Shown one piece after another: positions 43,721 through 52,914 of a DNA stretch of 64,000 nucleotides. Both the position numbers and the translations under genes were made by a program. Below the pieces are notes generated by a model. The model had not been told where the DNA came from. It did not search any database and saw only the letters and a program-made list of their open reading frames with translations. Source of the stretch: Hymenobacter sp. PAMC 26628 (GTDB lineage: Bacteria > Bacteroidota > Bacteroidia > Cytophagales > Hymenobacteraceae). Where the stretch lies: positions 1,798,001 to 1,862,000 of the forward strand of contig NZ_CP014304.1 of the NCBI RefSeq assembly GCF_001562275.1. The letters are read 5' to 3'. Numbering within the stretch: the first letter of the stretch is position 1; the number at the start of each line of letters is the position of its first letter.

Positions 43721-44626
43721 TTATTGCTGCCAGTACTTGCGGCTCTCCACCGCCCCGTTGGCGTAGGTGTTCACCTCTAGCAAGAAGCCCGGCCGCGGGG
43801 CCCCCAGCCGCTGCCCCATCTCGTTGTACCACGCCCGGCTCACCAGCGCGGCTCCGTTTACCACGGCCACGGGCGAGTAGCTGAAGCTGGCGTCCGCGTC
43901 CACGAGGCGCAGGCGGTAGTACTGCGTACCCGGTCGGGTCTTGTCGCTGGCCGTATAGGCCCCGGGGCCCCGGGCCGGCTGTTGGCTGAGCGGGGCAAAG
44001 AGCAGTCCGTCGACGCTGCGCTCCACTTCGTAGCGGGCGGCGTTCACCTCCTGCGCCGTGCGCCAGCGCAGTTCCACGGCGCCCGCCGCCGGTTTGGCCG
44101 TGAAGCTGACCAGCTGCACCGGCAACGGGGCGCACCCCACCACGCTACCGCCGGTGGCCCAGCTCTGCGCCAGGAACGTGCCGCAGTTGTATATCTGGCC
44201 CTCGTTGGTAAAGGCCGCGCTGTACACCTGCATCCACGCGTCTGCGTCGTTCTGCACGGTGGCCCCCGCGGCCAGCGCCAGCGACGTGGTGGCGAACTGG
44301 TGGGCGTTGTGCACCGTGGCACCTTCCGCCAGCGTTAGCTGCTCGAGTGAAAGCATGTGGAGGTTCGTGAGCGTGGCTTGCGCGGGCAGGGCCACGGCGT
44401 TAGTAATCCAAACCCAGTCGTTGACGATGAGTTGTCCAGTTCCCTCAAACGTGACCTGGCCGGTGTAAACAGTATTCGGCGGAATGTAGAGTGACTCGCC
44501 GGTGCGCAGAATCACGTCTTGGGCGGGCCGCAGTAGCGCATTGCCCACGGTGTAGGTGTAGGACTGGGCCCCGGCCGCCCAACTAGTAGCCAGCAACAAA
44601 CAGCAGGCAACCAGTAGGCGCTTCAT
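43721..44626 (-). CDS. Secreted protein with a T9SS-like C-terminus
   Basis: The ATG at 44626 opens a signal peptide (MKRLLVACCLLLATSWAAGA) and gives 301 residues. The central part has a right-handed beta-helix feel, with ladders such as LTNLHMLSLEQLTLAEGATV and FATTSLALAAGATVQN. Next is the PLPVQLVSFTAKPAAGAVEL module that precedes sorting domains in Hymenobacter-type T9SS proteins. The final 40 residues (YNEMGQRLG, ESRKYWQQ) resemble a type A sorting domain but lack its usual PNP start. Export by T9SS is probable; function unknown. Confidence 0.75.
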   Translation of the reverse strand: MKRLLVACCLLLATSWAAGAQSYTYTVGNALLRPAQDVILRTGESLYIPPNTVYTGQVTFEGTGQLIVNDWVWITNAVALPAQATLTNLHMLSLEQLTLAEGATVHNAHQFATTSLALAAGATVQNDADAWMQVYSAAFTNEGQIYNCGTFLAQSWATGGSVVGCAPLPVQLVSFTAKPAAGAVELRWRTAQEVNAARYEVERSVDGLLFAPLSQQPARGPGAYTASDKTRPGTQYYRLRLVDADASFSYSPVAVVNGAALVSRAWYNEMGQRLGAPRPGFLLEVNTYANGAVESRKYWQQ

Positions 44627-45340
44627 CGGCCCCGCCAGGAACCGAGCCACAGATATGCCAAGTACCAGCCGTCGAAAATGGCTAAGAGGCCGGGGCAGCC
44701 CCAGTGCCGTTGCCCCGTTGCCCCAACGCCATGGGAGGGCTTGCGCCGCTACCCGTTGCGGGCCTGCGCTACTCGCTTTGCCGGCTGGGGCCTGAAGAGG
44801 GGTAGCATTTGCGGGCCCCCCGCCCAGCGCCTGGTGCCGGCGGTTGCCTCGTGCGGGGGAAGTTTCGCAGCAGCGGTGCGAGGCAAGTTGTGGGGTTGTA
44901 GCGTAGTGGTATAGCATATAACAAAACGAATTATTTATCTAATTTTAATACTATTTAAAATAAACTACTTTAATTAATAAACATTGATAATAAGCAAATA
45001 TAAAGCAATTATCTATTTTATCACTATGCACTAAACATGATATTATACAAATTGCATTTGCAAAAGATTTGCTAGAATTGAGACGTGTAACGCCCTTGCT
45101 TGGCGGCCCCGGGTGAGGGGGCTGGGGCCCAGAATTGCTTGGGTGGCGGCAGGGCCCCATGGGGCAGCGGCCACAGCAAGCAATCTGGTGGCGCGTTAGG
45201 CGCTTCGGGCTGCTGCGAACCGAACCGCATGTGCTGCTACTTTTGGGGCCCTGGCGTTTGGGCCCCAACTGCGCGGGCGGCGAACGGAAAATCCATTTCG
45301 CTGCCCGCAGCCCCTTTTTCCCCGCGCGTTGCCCCCGCTG
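44627..45340. other. Long intergenic region with an AT-rich island
   Basis: About 150 bp near 44930-45080 are markedly AT-rich against GC-rich flanks and may hold regulatory sequence. At 44892-44916 the sequence GGGGTTGTAGCGTAGTGGTA resembles the 5' half of a tRNA but has no 3' half. Short open frames on both strands here have arginine/proline-rich shadow-like translations. I see no convincing gene. Confidence 0.5.
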
Positions 45341-46147
45341 ATGAAAGCTGCCATTCTGTTCTGTTTGCTTGGGCTGCCGCTGGCCGCCACCGCCCAAAAG
45401 CTGCCAGCCAATGACCCGCCCGTGACCTACTACATCGGGCTGGCCCGGGCCCCCCTGTTCCGCAGCGCAGCCGACACCGCCGGCCGGCCCACCAAGTACC
45501 TGCCCAGCCAGGCGGCGGCCGTGGTGGTGGGCCGCCTTTCGCCCCGGTGGGTGGTGGTCGAGCTCGATGGCTTCCGCTACCTCACCCTGGCCGGTAAGCT
45601 GACCGATTACGACCCCGCCGATGCCGACGCGCTACCCGTCGACTCCCGCACACACCGCATCGCCTACGAAGGCGTGGTGCGCGTGCCAGGTGCCAGCCAA
45701 GCCAACCTCCTCGCCCGGGCCACCGCCTGGGTGGCGCAGGCCTACCCGCTGGCCAACGCCGTGGTGGCGCCGGGCCCCGCCGCTGGCCAACTGGTGGTAA
45801 AGGGCACCCAAATTGCCACCTTCCGCACCGCCTACGCCGGGGTGCCGCGCGGCAGCTACGCCGGCGTGGTGCGGCACACGCTCACAATCTACGTGAAGGA
45901 TGGGGCTTATAAATACGTGCTCACCGACCTGGTGCACGACGCCACCGGCACGCCCAACCTGCGCTCGGGCGGGGCCCTGGAGCAGGACAAGGCCAGCTTG
46001 TTTGGCTACGCGGGCTTCGGCAGCCACGCGCCCTGGGCCGAGCTGAAAACGGCCGCCACCCGCGACGTGCGCCACCTGCTGGCTACCCTTCAAACGGCCA
46101 TGACCTTGGGGGCCGCCCCGGCCGCGGCCGGCCCTGGCGACTTCTAG
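45341..46147 (+). CDS. DUF4468-type secreted protein
   Basis: The ATG at 45341 opens a signal peptide (MKAAILFCLLGLPLAATAQ) and gives 268 residues. A short domain with YYIGLARAPLFRSA and VVVELDGFRYLTL comes first. The second half (IAYEGVVRVPGASQANLLAR, then TLTIYVKDGAYKYVLTDL) fits the DUF4468 domain with a TBP-like fold common in Bacteroidota. It is probably periplasmic. No function is known; neighbours give no clue. Confidence 0.72.
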   Translation: MKAAILFCLLGLPLAATAQKLPANDPPVTYYIGLARAPLFRSAADTAGRPTKYLPSQAAAVVVGRLSPRWVVVELDGFRYLTLAGKLTDYDPADADALPVDSRTHRIAYEGVVRVPGASQANLLARATAWVAQAYPLANAVVAPGPAAGQLVVKGTQIATFRTAYAGVPRGSYAGVVRHTLTIYVKDGAYKYVLTDLVHDATGTPNLRSGGALEQDKASLFGYAGFGSHAPWAELKTAATRDVRHLLATLQTAMTLGAAPAAAGPGDF

Positions 46148-46240
46148 CCCAGGGCCCCGACCGCCGTCGCGGCTACCCCGGACTGCCCTGCTGGCCCTTG
46201 TGATTTTCCACACCTGCCCACTCACTAACTCCACCCCGCC

Positions 46241-47570
46241 ATGAACTTCCGCCTGCGCCAGTTGTAGCAGCCGCTCCGCGAGTCGCTGTGGTTTGTGCCG
46301 CTGCTGATGGTGCTGCCCGCACTGGGGCTGGCCTACGGGCTGGTGCAGTACGACCAAGGGCACAGCGTCAGCGGCACGCGGCAGCTGCCGCTGCTGTTTG
46401 GCATCGACGTGGGCGGGGCGGGATGCTGAACGCCATTTCGGGCTCGATGCTGACGGTGGCGGCGCTCACGTTTTCGCTGCTGCTGGCGGCTATTGCGCAG
46501 GTCAGCAACCAGTACTCGCCCAGGGCGCTGCGCAATTTCATGCGCGACGGGGTGAATCAGTTCACGATGGGCTATTTCGTGAGCGTGTTCACGTTTGGGC
46601 TGCTGGTGCAGGGCACCATCCGCAGCGGGCGGGCCGACAAGTTTGTACCCACCACGGCGGTGCTGGTGGGGCTGCTGCTGGCGCTGGGCGGGGTAGGGGC
46701 GCTCATCTTCTTCATCCACCACGTGGCCGAAGCCCTGCAAACGGGCACGCTGGTGCGCCGCATCATGGCCGAGACGGAGGCTGAAATCGACCGGCTTTTT
46801 CCGCTGCACTTTGGGCAGGAGCTGCACCCCGAGGCCCGCGCCGCCGCCGAAACCTTCGTGGCCGCGCCCGAGGGCTGGCAACCGGTAGTGGCCACCGAGG
46901 CCGGCTACCTGCAATACCTCGACAAGCCGAGCCTGCTGGCCTGGACCATCCGCCACCGCACGGTGCTGCGCCTGGAAGCCCACATCGGCGACTTCGTGGG
47001 CACGGGCCAACGCTTGTTTAGCAGTCGGGGGCGGGCATGGAGCGCGCCGCCCCCGACCGCGCCGATTGGCCCGCCGACCTGCTGTGCTACGTGAGCCCAG
47101 GCTGCCACCGCAACCCTGAACAGGACGTGGCTTTCGGCTTGCAACAGCTGGTGGACATTGCCCTCAAGGCCCTCTCGCCGGCTGTGAACGACACCACCAC
47201 CGCCATTATGGCCCTCGACTACCTGGGCGAGCTGGTGGGCCGCCTGGCCCGGCGCGAGTTTTCAGGGGTGCTGCGCGGCGATGGGCAGCACCTGCGGGTG
47301 TTGGTGCGGGTGTATTCGTTCGAGGCCTACGTGCAGCTGGCCTTCGACCTGGTGCGCGAAAATGTCCGGGGCAACCCGGCCGTGCTGCGCCGCCTGCTGC
47401 GGGCGTTGGCGCGGGCGGCCAGCCAGGTGCACGACCCTGCCCGCCTGCCCGTGCTGCGCGAGCAGGCTACGCTGCTGCTGGCCTGCGCCCAGGCCAGCCT
47501 CGGCACCGACTATGAGCGCCGGGAGGTGCAGTGTTTGTACGACGAGCTAAGCGCGGCCTGGACGGGGTAG
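46241..47570 (+). pseudogene. DUF2254 membrane protein, broken by a stop and two frameshifts
   Basis: From ATG 46241 the reading is MNFRLRQL then TAG, where a tryptophan codon is expected. The same frame continues with membrane helix SLWFVPLLMVLPALGLAYG to about 46420. A one-base shift there leads into MLNAISGSMLTVAALTFSLL and LVGLLLALGGVGALIFFIHH. A second shift near 47020-47036 leads to DVAFGLQQLVDIALKALSP and the end at 47570. Together they recreate a full DUF2254 protein (two membrane pairs plus cytoplasmic domain). Three separate lesions argue for a pseudogene rather than sequencing error alone. Confidence 0.82.
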
Positions 47571-47675
47571 GGGTGCCCCCGACAAGCTTTTAAACTGCGC
47601 CGTTACCGTTGGGTTATGCGGCGGGTAGCCGCCCCCAAACGGTAGTATCTTGGCCGCTCACTCACTTTACAGCTT

Positions 47676-49106
47676 ATGGCTCCCCCCGCATCCGCGCCGG
47701 CCGTTGAAAAAGATAACAAGCGCATCACCAACGGCTGGACGTTCTACGACTGGGCCAACTCGGTGTACCCGCTCGTCATCACCAGCTCCATTTTTCCCAT
47801 TTACTGGGGGAGCATCACCAAGGCTATCAACCCCACCGATGTGGTTGATTTCCTGGGGTTCCGGGTGCCCGGCTCGTCGCTGCTGACCTACGCCATTTCG
47901 TTTTCTTTCCTGCTCATTGCGCTGGTCAGCCCGTTCCTCACGTCGCTGGCCGACTACTCGGGCCGCAAGAAGCTGTTCCTGCAAATTTTCTGCTACCTGG
48001 GGGCCCTCAGCTGCGCGGGGCTGTACTTTTTCACCAAAGACAACCTCACGCTCAGCACGTTTATCTTCATTGCGGCCACGGTGGGCTTCAGCGGCAGCAT
48101 TGTGTTCTACAACTCGTACCTGCCCGAAATCAGCTCCGAGGAGAAGTTCGATTCGCTCTCCGCGCGGGGCTTTTCGATGGGTTACATCGGCTCGGTGCTG
48201 CTGCTGGTTATCTGCCTGGCCATCATCCAGGGCCCCGAAATTATGGGCGGGCCGAAAGGCGTGGCCTTATTTGGCATGAGCGTGGGCCACGCCACGCGGC
48301 TGAGCTTCCTGCTCACGGGCCTGTGGTGGGTGGGCTTTGCCCAGATTCCATTTTTCACGCTGCCGCCCGACGCCGGCCGCGCGGCCGATGCGCCCGTCTC
48401 GCAAGATGGCTGGCTGCTCAACGGCTTCCGCGAGCTGGGCAAGGTGTGGGACCAGCTCAAGCAGCAGCCCAACCTCAAGCGCTTCCTGCTGGCCTACTTC
48501 ACCTACAACATGGGCGTGCAAACGGTGATGTACGTGGCCACCATCTTCGGCGACAAGGTATTGCAGCTTGACAGTACGTCGCTGATTGTGACCATCCTGC
48601 TGCTGCAAATCGTGGGCATTCTGGGGGCCTGGCTGTTTGCCAAGCTCTCGGAGCGCATCGGCAACACGCGGGCCCTGAGCTGGGCCGTGTTCATCTGGAT
48701 GCTGATTTGCGTGGCCGGCTACTTCGTGCAGAAGGGGTGGAGCTTCTTCGCCCTGGCCGCCGTCATCGGCCTCACCATGGGCGCAGTCCAAAGCCTTTCG
48801 CGCAGCACGTACTCCAAAATTATCCCCGAAAACACGCCCAATGCGGCGGCCTACTTTAGCTTTTTCGACGTGGTGGAGAAGATAGGCATCGTCCTTGGTA
48901 CGCTTTCGTTTGGCTTGATTGGGCAAATTACGGGCTCGATGCGCAACAGCATCTTGTCGCTCATCGTGTTCTTTATCTTCGGCTTGGGCTTTCTGCTAAC
49001 GCTGCGCGGCAAGAAGCTGCGCGACACACCGGCCACTAACCCAGCCACGTTTCCGGGGCCCCCGGCCGCCTCGTCCATCGCCAGCACGCCCAGTACGTTG
49101 AAATAA
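47676..49106 (+). CDS. UMF1-family MFS transporter (Atg22-like)
   Basis: The 476 residues have about 12 membrane helices. The opening NGWTFYDWANSVYPLVITSS, with its FYDWANS signature, marks the UMF1/Atg22-like family. The loop SPFLTSLADYSGRKKLFL is the MFS A motif. Later segments such as LSRSTYSKIIPENTPNAAAY and FFDVVEKIGIVLGTLSFGL are also typical. Yeast Atg22 exports amino acids from the vacuole; bacterial substrates are not established. The C-terminal 25 residues are a Pro/Ala/Ser-rich tail. Confidence 0.92.
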   Translation: MAPPASAPAVEKDNKRITNGWTFYDWANSVYPLVITSSIFPIYWGSITKAINPTDVVDFLGFRVPGSSLLTYAISFSFLLIALVSPFLTSLADYSGRKKLFLQIFCYLGALSCAGLYFFTKDNLTLSTFIFIAATVGFSGSIVFYNSYLPEISSEEKFDSLSARGFSMGYIGSVLLLVICLAIIQGPEIMGGPKGVALFGMSVGHATRLSFLLTGLWWVGFAQIPFFTLPPDAGRAADAPVSQDGWLLNGFRELGKVWDQLKQQPNLKRFLLAYFTYNMGVQTVMYVATIFGDKVLQLDSTSLIVTILLLQIVGILGAWLFAKLSERIGNTRALSWAVFIWMLICVAGYFVQKGWSFFALAAVIGLTMGAVQSLSRSTYSKIIPENTPNAAAYFSFFDVVEKIGIVLGTLSFGLIGQITGSMRNSILSLIVFFIFGLGFLLTLRGKKLRDTPATNPATFPGPPAASSIASTPSTLK

Positions 49107-49181
49107 ACGGCGCCTCGCCTCGTCCTGACCCGGCGGGGGGTGGGCCAATGCCTTGCCCCAATTTTCCATTCCCATTCTCCC

Positions 49182-49700
49182 ATGCACACTTCCTCCCTCC
49201 AGCAAAACATCCTCGCCGAGCTCGACCACGAGCTGGCCGTCACCCGCAAAGTGCTCGCGCGCGTGCCCGAGGACCAGTTCCAGTACCAGCCCCACCCCAA
49301 GTCGATGAAGCTGGGGCAGTTGGCTTCGCACATCGTCAACCTGCTGGCCTTTAAGCAGCTGTTTGTGGACAAAGACGAGCGCGATTTCCTGGATACTAAC
49401 GCCCCCAAGCCGGGCCCCTCGCCCACCACCAGCGCCGAGCTGCTGGCCCGCTTTGACCAGTACAGCGCCAGCCTTCGGCAGGCCCTGCAAGCGTCAGACG
49501 ACGAGAAGCTGACCCAGCCCTTTCAGCTGCGCCGCGGCGAGCAAGTGCTCATGAACCGCCCCAAGGGCGCCGCCCTGCGCATCATGGGGCTGAACCACAG
49601 CATCCACCACCGCGGCCAGCTCACGGTGTACCTGCGCTTGCTCGATATTCCGGTGCCCGGCGTGTACGGCCCCAGCGCCGACGAAACGGGCAGCTTCTGA
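49182..49700 (+). CDS. DinB-family metal-binding protein
   Basis: The ATG at 49182 gives 172 residues of a four-helix DinB/YfiT-type bundle. Three metal-binding histidines are in place: one in QLASHIVNL and two in LNHSIHHRGQLTVYL. Members include bacillithiol or mycothiol-type S-transferases and damage-induced proteins. With no thiol biosynthesis gene nearby the substrate is open. It is cytoplasmic and follows the transporter by 75 bp, possibly co-transcribed. Confidence 0.88.
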   Translation: MHTSSLQQNILAELDHELAVTRKVLARVPEDQFQYQPHPKSMKLGQLASHIVNLLAFKQLFVDKDERDFLDTNAPKPGPSPTTSAELLARFDQYSASLRQALQASDDEKLTQPFQLRRGEQVLMNRPKGAALRIMGLNHSIHHRGQLTVYLRLLDIPVPGVYGPSADETGSF

Positions 49701-49768
49701 TTGAAATAGGGTAGGGTACAGCACTGCCGCCGGGGTACTTTGCCAGCCGCCGCAGTAAAAGCCCCGAT

Positions 49769-49840
49769 GCCCCGGGTAGTTAGCAAAAAGGTCCACTTGG
49801 CAATGTGCCAAGCGGACCTTTTTTGCTAACTACCCGGGGC
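49769..49840. terminator. Long 34-bp-arm hairpin between convergent genes
   Basis: The arms GCCCCGGGTAGTTAGCAAAA... and their complement pair over about 34 bp with one A/G difference and one extra base, loop ATG. A T6 run lies inside the right arm. It is much longer than a normal terminator and may be a MITE-like relic serving as one. Confidence 0.65.
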
Positions 49841-49873
49841 GCTGAATCAGTGTTGGGGGGCTGCGTTCGCCGG

Positions 49874-52288
49874 TTATTGTTTGGCTATGCGCAAGGTCTG
49901 GGGGCCCTGGGGTGTCTCGACGCGGAGCAGGTACACCCCGGCTGGCTGGGCACTCAGGTCTATCGTGATGGCCTGGTAGCCGGCAATCACCGGTTGCTCG
50001 AAGCGCAGCACTTGGGCGCCGACCATGTTTACAACCGTGCCGGTGACGGTGGTGGCACTGGCGGTGTTGAGCGTCAGCACGACCGGGCCGGTGCTGGGGT
50101 TGGGCGAGGCGGTTACGGCCACGGCGGTTGCGGTACCCTGCACAACCACGACGGGCGAATAGGAGGTGATGCTGTCCGTATCAACTTGGCTCAGGCGGTA
50201 GTACGCCACCGTGCTGGCCGGCTTGGCATCTACCAAGCGGTAGTCGTGGCGCAAAGTGCTGGTGCCGGCGCCGGCCACCTGGCCCAGGGCGTAGAAATGC
50301 TGTCCGTCCAGGCTGCGCTCTACCGAGAAATGGTCGTTGCGCAGTTCCGTTGCCGTGGCCCAGTTGCAGGTAACGGCGCTGCCGGTGCGGTTGGCGGTGA
50401 AAGCAATCAGCTCAACGGGCAGGGGGGCGGCGGGGGCGGTGTTCAGGCTGAAAGGCGAGAAGTCGGTAACGCCGGTGCGGGTGAACTTGTAGACTTGGCT
50501 GGCAACCAGTGCGGCGGTGCCTTTCTGCTGTTTGTCGTCGTCCCATACGTTGTTGTGGTAGTGGCCAACCATCACCTGGGAAGGTAACATGGTGGTGGGC
50601 AGCGCGCTTTGCAGGGTCATCGTCACGTTGGAGCCGCCCAGGTCATTTTCGCTTACGTACCAAGTGTGTGTCACGTTGGTGGTCGAAGTCGTCAGCGGTG
50701 CGCCTTTGCCTTTTTTGTCGTTTCCCTTGCCTTTATCGTCGTTGTTACCGGAAGATGTAGGCACCGTAACGTAGGTGGTGAACACGCTGTCGCTCACAGC
50801 AATACCGAACACATCCTCCGTAGCCGTGGTGGTTTGGCTAAGCCAGGCCGGGTTGTAGGTCATTTGGCCGACAGGGAACAGAACGGGCGTGTTGTTAGCA
50901 GGCACCGTTTGGCGCAGTGCGCCCCCAGTGTTGGTGCGGATATACGCGGTGCCGTCGGTGGTGGCCGCGCCGCCTTTCAACACCGTCAGGTCATACACAT
51001 TGAGTTGAAGAATGCTGCTGCCGGTCAGGCTCAGAGTGCCGTATACCGATACGTTGCGGGCCAGCGTTTTTACGCTGTTGCCGTTAAGCTTGAGGTTGCC
51101 GAACACGGGGCAGTTGATGGCGATATCCGTGCGGGTGGTGTTGTAGTACACCGTGCTGGTAGGATTCAGCTTGCCCAGGGTGGGCAGCTTGCCTTCAATG
51201 CCGTTGATTTCCAGTGTGCTATTGCTGCTTACGTCAATGGTCATCGATGTTTGATCACCTTTATTAGGAGTCATCACCACCGACACGGCTGCCGTGGTTG
51301 TGCCATCGCCGATTACCAGTTTCGAGTTGGTGCCGCTGATGAGGTTGCCGGGGAGGGCAACTTGGGTGCCGGTAGTAGTAACGTAAAAGATTTGATTGGC
51401 GGCGGTAAACGAACCTGGAGTCTGATTTCTTTTGGATGCCCAGTTCCTCAAGTCGTTAAGGGTGCCGGAGCCGTCGTAATAAAAGACGTTGTCGGCACCA
51501 GGGCCCGTTGCGATGTCGCCGGCTTCGGGCGTCACGGTCACGTCGTCGATGGACAGGCCGTTGCCGTTGGTGTTCTGGTTCATCACGTACTTCCAGCGCA
51601 GCACCACTTCCCGGCCCGCGGGCAGGTTGAGGTTGTTGATGGTGGTGCTCAGCACCCGGCGGTTGGCGGCCAAGTTGCCGTTCTTGCTCGACACGACGGT
51701 GGCCGTCGAGGGGGCGTTGACGCCCATGGTGGGCACGTTCGTCCAGGCGCCGGTTTCCATCATACCCGCAAACGTGGTGGCCGGCACCTGGTAGTCAAAC
51801 GTCAACTGAGCCTTGTCAATCTTGCCCGAGTTGTACCACTGCTCCATGGCGTAGCCCACCTCCAGGTTGGCAATGGTGCGGCCCGTGTTGTTCACGAAGC
51901 GCATGGCCACGTAGCCGTTGCCGGTCAGTGGGTAGCCGTTCGAATAGAACGTGGTGGCGATGCCGCCGAACGCCCGTTCGGTGCTGCCGTTCGTGCCAAA
52001 GCTATAGTAGTTCGCCTCCGGGTGCTGCGTGCCGTCGTTGCCGTAGCACGGCACGGCCGCGCCGCCCTGCGGGTAAGCGCCGTAGCCGTCGAGCACAGCC
52101 TGGGCGTACACCCCTTTTAAGGTCGTGTTGTTCACAAAATCTACCTCGGCCGTCGATGTCGAGAGGGTATTGAAGTCTTGCGTATAAGGAGCGAAACCGG
52201 TGAGCGGCACCTGGGCCAGCGCCGGAGTAGCCATGTTGCCCAGAACCAGTGCCACGGCCGGCAGGAGCTTGGAGTAGAATTTATTCAT
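49874..52288 (-). CDS. Large T9SS-secreted surface protein
   Basis: The ATG at 52288 opens a signal peptide (MNKFYSKLLPAVALVLGNMA, cut near ALAQ) and gives 804 residues. The N-terminal 270 form a jelly-roll-like region (YTQDFNTLSTSTAEV, WKYVMNQNTNGNGLSIDDV). A middle zone of beta repeats follows, then a Lys/Gly/Asp-rich linker near NNDDKGKGNDKKGKG. PLPVELIAFTANR introduces a fibronectin-like module. The end is a type A sorting domain: ASPNPSTGPVVLTL and GVYLLRVETPQG, closing TLRIAKQ. It should be exported by the type 9 system and anchored at the surface; ligand unknown. Confidence 0.88.
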   Translation of the reverse strand: MNKFYSKLLPAVALVLGNMATPALAQVPLTGFAPYTQDFNTLSTSTAEVDFVNNTTLKGVYAQAVLDGYGAYPQGGAAVPCYGNDGTQHPEANYYSFGTNGSTERAFGGIATTFYSNGYPLTGNGYVAMRFVNNTGRTIANLEVGYAMEQWYNSGKIDKAQLTFDYQVPATTFAGMMETGAWTNVPTMGVNAPSTATVVSSKNGNLAANRRVLSTTINNLNLPAGREVVLRWKYVMNQNTNGNGLSIDDVTVTPEAGDIATGPGADNVFYYDGSGTLNDLRNWASKRNQTPGSFTAANQIFYVTTTGTQVALPGNLISGTNSKLVIGDGTTTAAVSVVMTPNKGDQTSMTIDVSSNSTLEINGIEGKLPTLGKLNPTSTVYYNTTRTDIAINCPVFGNLKLNGNSVKTLARNVSVYGTLSLTGSSILQLNVYDLTVLKGGAATTDGTAYIRTNTGGALRQTVPANNTPVLFPVGQMTYNPAWLSQTTTATEDVFGIAVSDSVFTTYVTVPTSSGNNDDKGKGNDKKGKGAPLTTSTTNVTHTWYVSENDLGGSNVTMTLQSALPTTMLPSQVMVGHYHNNVWDDDKQQKGTAALVASQVYKFTRTGVTDFSPFSLNTAPAAPLPVELIAFTANRTGSAVTCNWATATELRNDHFSVERSLDGQHFYALGQVAGAGTSTLRHDYRLVDAKPASTVAYYRLSQVDTDSITSYSPVVVVQGTATAVAVTASPNPSTGPVVLTLNTASATTVTGTVVNMVGAQVLRFEQPVIAGYQAITIDLSAQPAGVYLLRVETPQGPQTLRIAKQ

Positions 52289-52536
52289 AACGGTAAGGTG
52301 TGAAAGACTAGAAATTGTACTTTGATAAAACCGGCCTAATTCCAACTAAGGGTGGCTTCGGGTGAGGGTTTTAGAAGCCGGTTGAAGTCAGTTGCATTAA
52401 CTCTCCGTTGCTATCTGATTGTAAAATTGTGGCTGGGGCCCCGGCCGGGGCTAGCCGTTTCGGCTAACGGCAGCATTTCCTCGGCTAGCGGCGGCCGGCA
52501 ACGGACGATGCATTATTCAATGGGGTTGTATAACGC

Positions 52537-52568
52537 AAAAAAGCCGGTCCATCTGGGCCGGCTTTTTT
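52537..52568. terminator. Hairpin upstream of the T9SS protein gene
   Basis: GCCGGTCC pairs with GGGCCGGC (one G-T pair), flanked by A6 and T6. No gene obviously ends here, so an unseen small transcript may. Confidence 0.6.
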
Positions 52569-52850
52569 AGCAGTGTAATTAATTTGTTGAAATATTTAAT
52601 TAATTTAATAATTAGTAATTTTGCCTGAAACACCTGCGCTGGTTGGCTGTATGGGCCATTTTGGTTGTACGCAGGTAATGCCCCAGTTTAAGGCACCGCC
52701 TAAACGAAGCAGCAGATTATTAATCTTATTCGCCGGATTTGCAGCGGTTATAGCAGAGCAATCTTGCGTTGCTGGCACCGAATTACCGTCGTGGCAGACG
52801 ATGCCCCGCGTCACGGCATTGCACTTAAAACAGAAGCAAGGATTGAAAGC
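52569..52850. other. Intergenic region with AT-rich promoter-like patch
   Basis: An AT-rich stretch (52575-52623) ends in TAATTTTG, a TAnnTTTG match on the plus strand. A plus-strand frame from ATG 52680 includes a hydrophobic run (RLLILFAGFAAVIA) but reads on through the next terminator and into the opposite gene. A short secreted peptide or small RNA is possible; neither is supported further. Confidence 0.35.
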
Positions 52851-52895
52851 AAAAAAAGGCCGTTCTATAATCCACGTAGGAATTATAGAACGGCC
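52851..52895 (-). terminator. Terminator of the amidohydrolase gene
   Basis: Perfect 14-bp arms (52858-52871 and 52882-52895) are followed on the minus strand by T7. Confidence 0.85.
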
Positions 52896-52914
52896 CCTTG
52901 CTGCTCGTTATCCC

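Noticed and set aside
44951..45397. 148-codon minus-strand frame in the long intergenic region
   Set aside because: Its composition changes abruptly with local GC content and it overlaps the signal peptide of the DUF4468 gene on the other strand.
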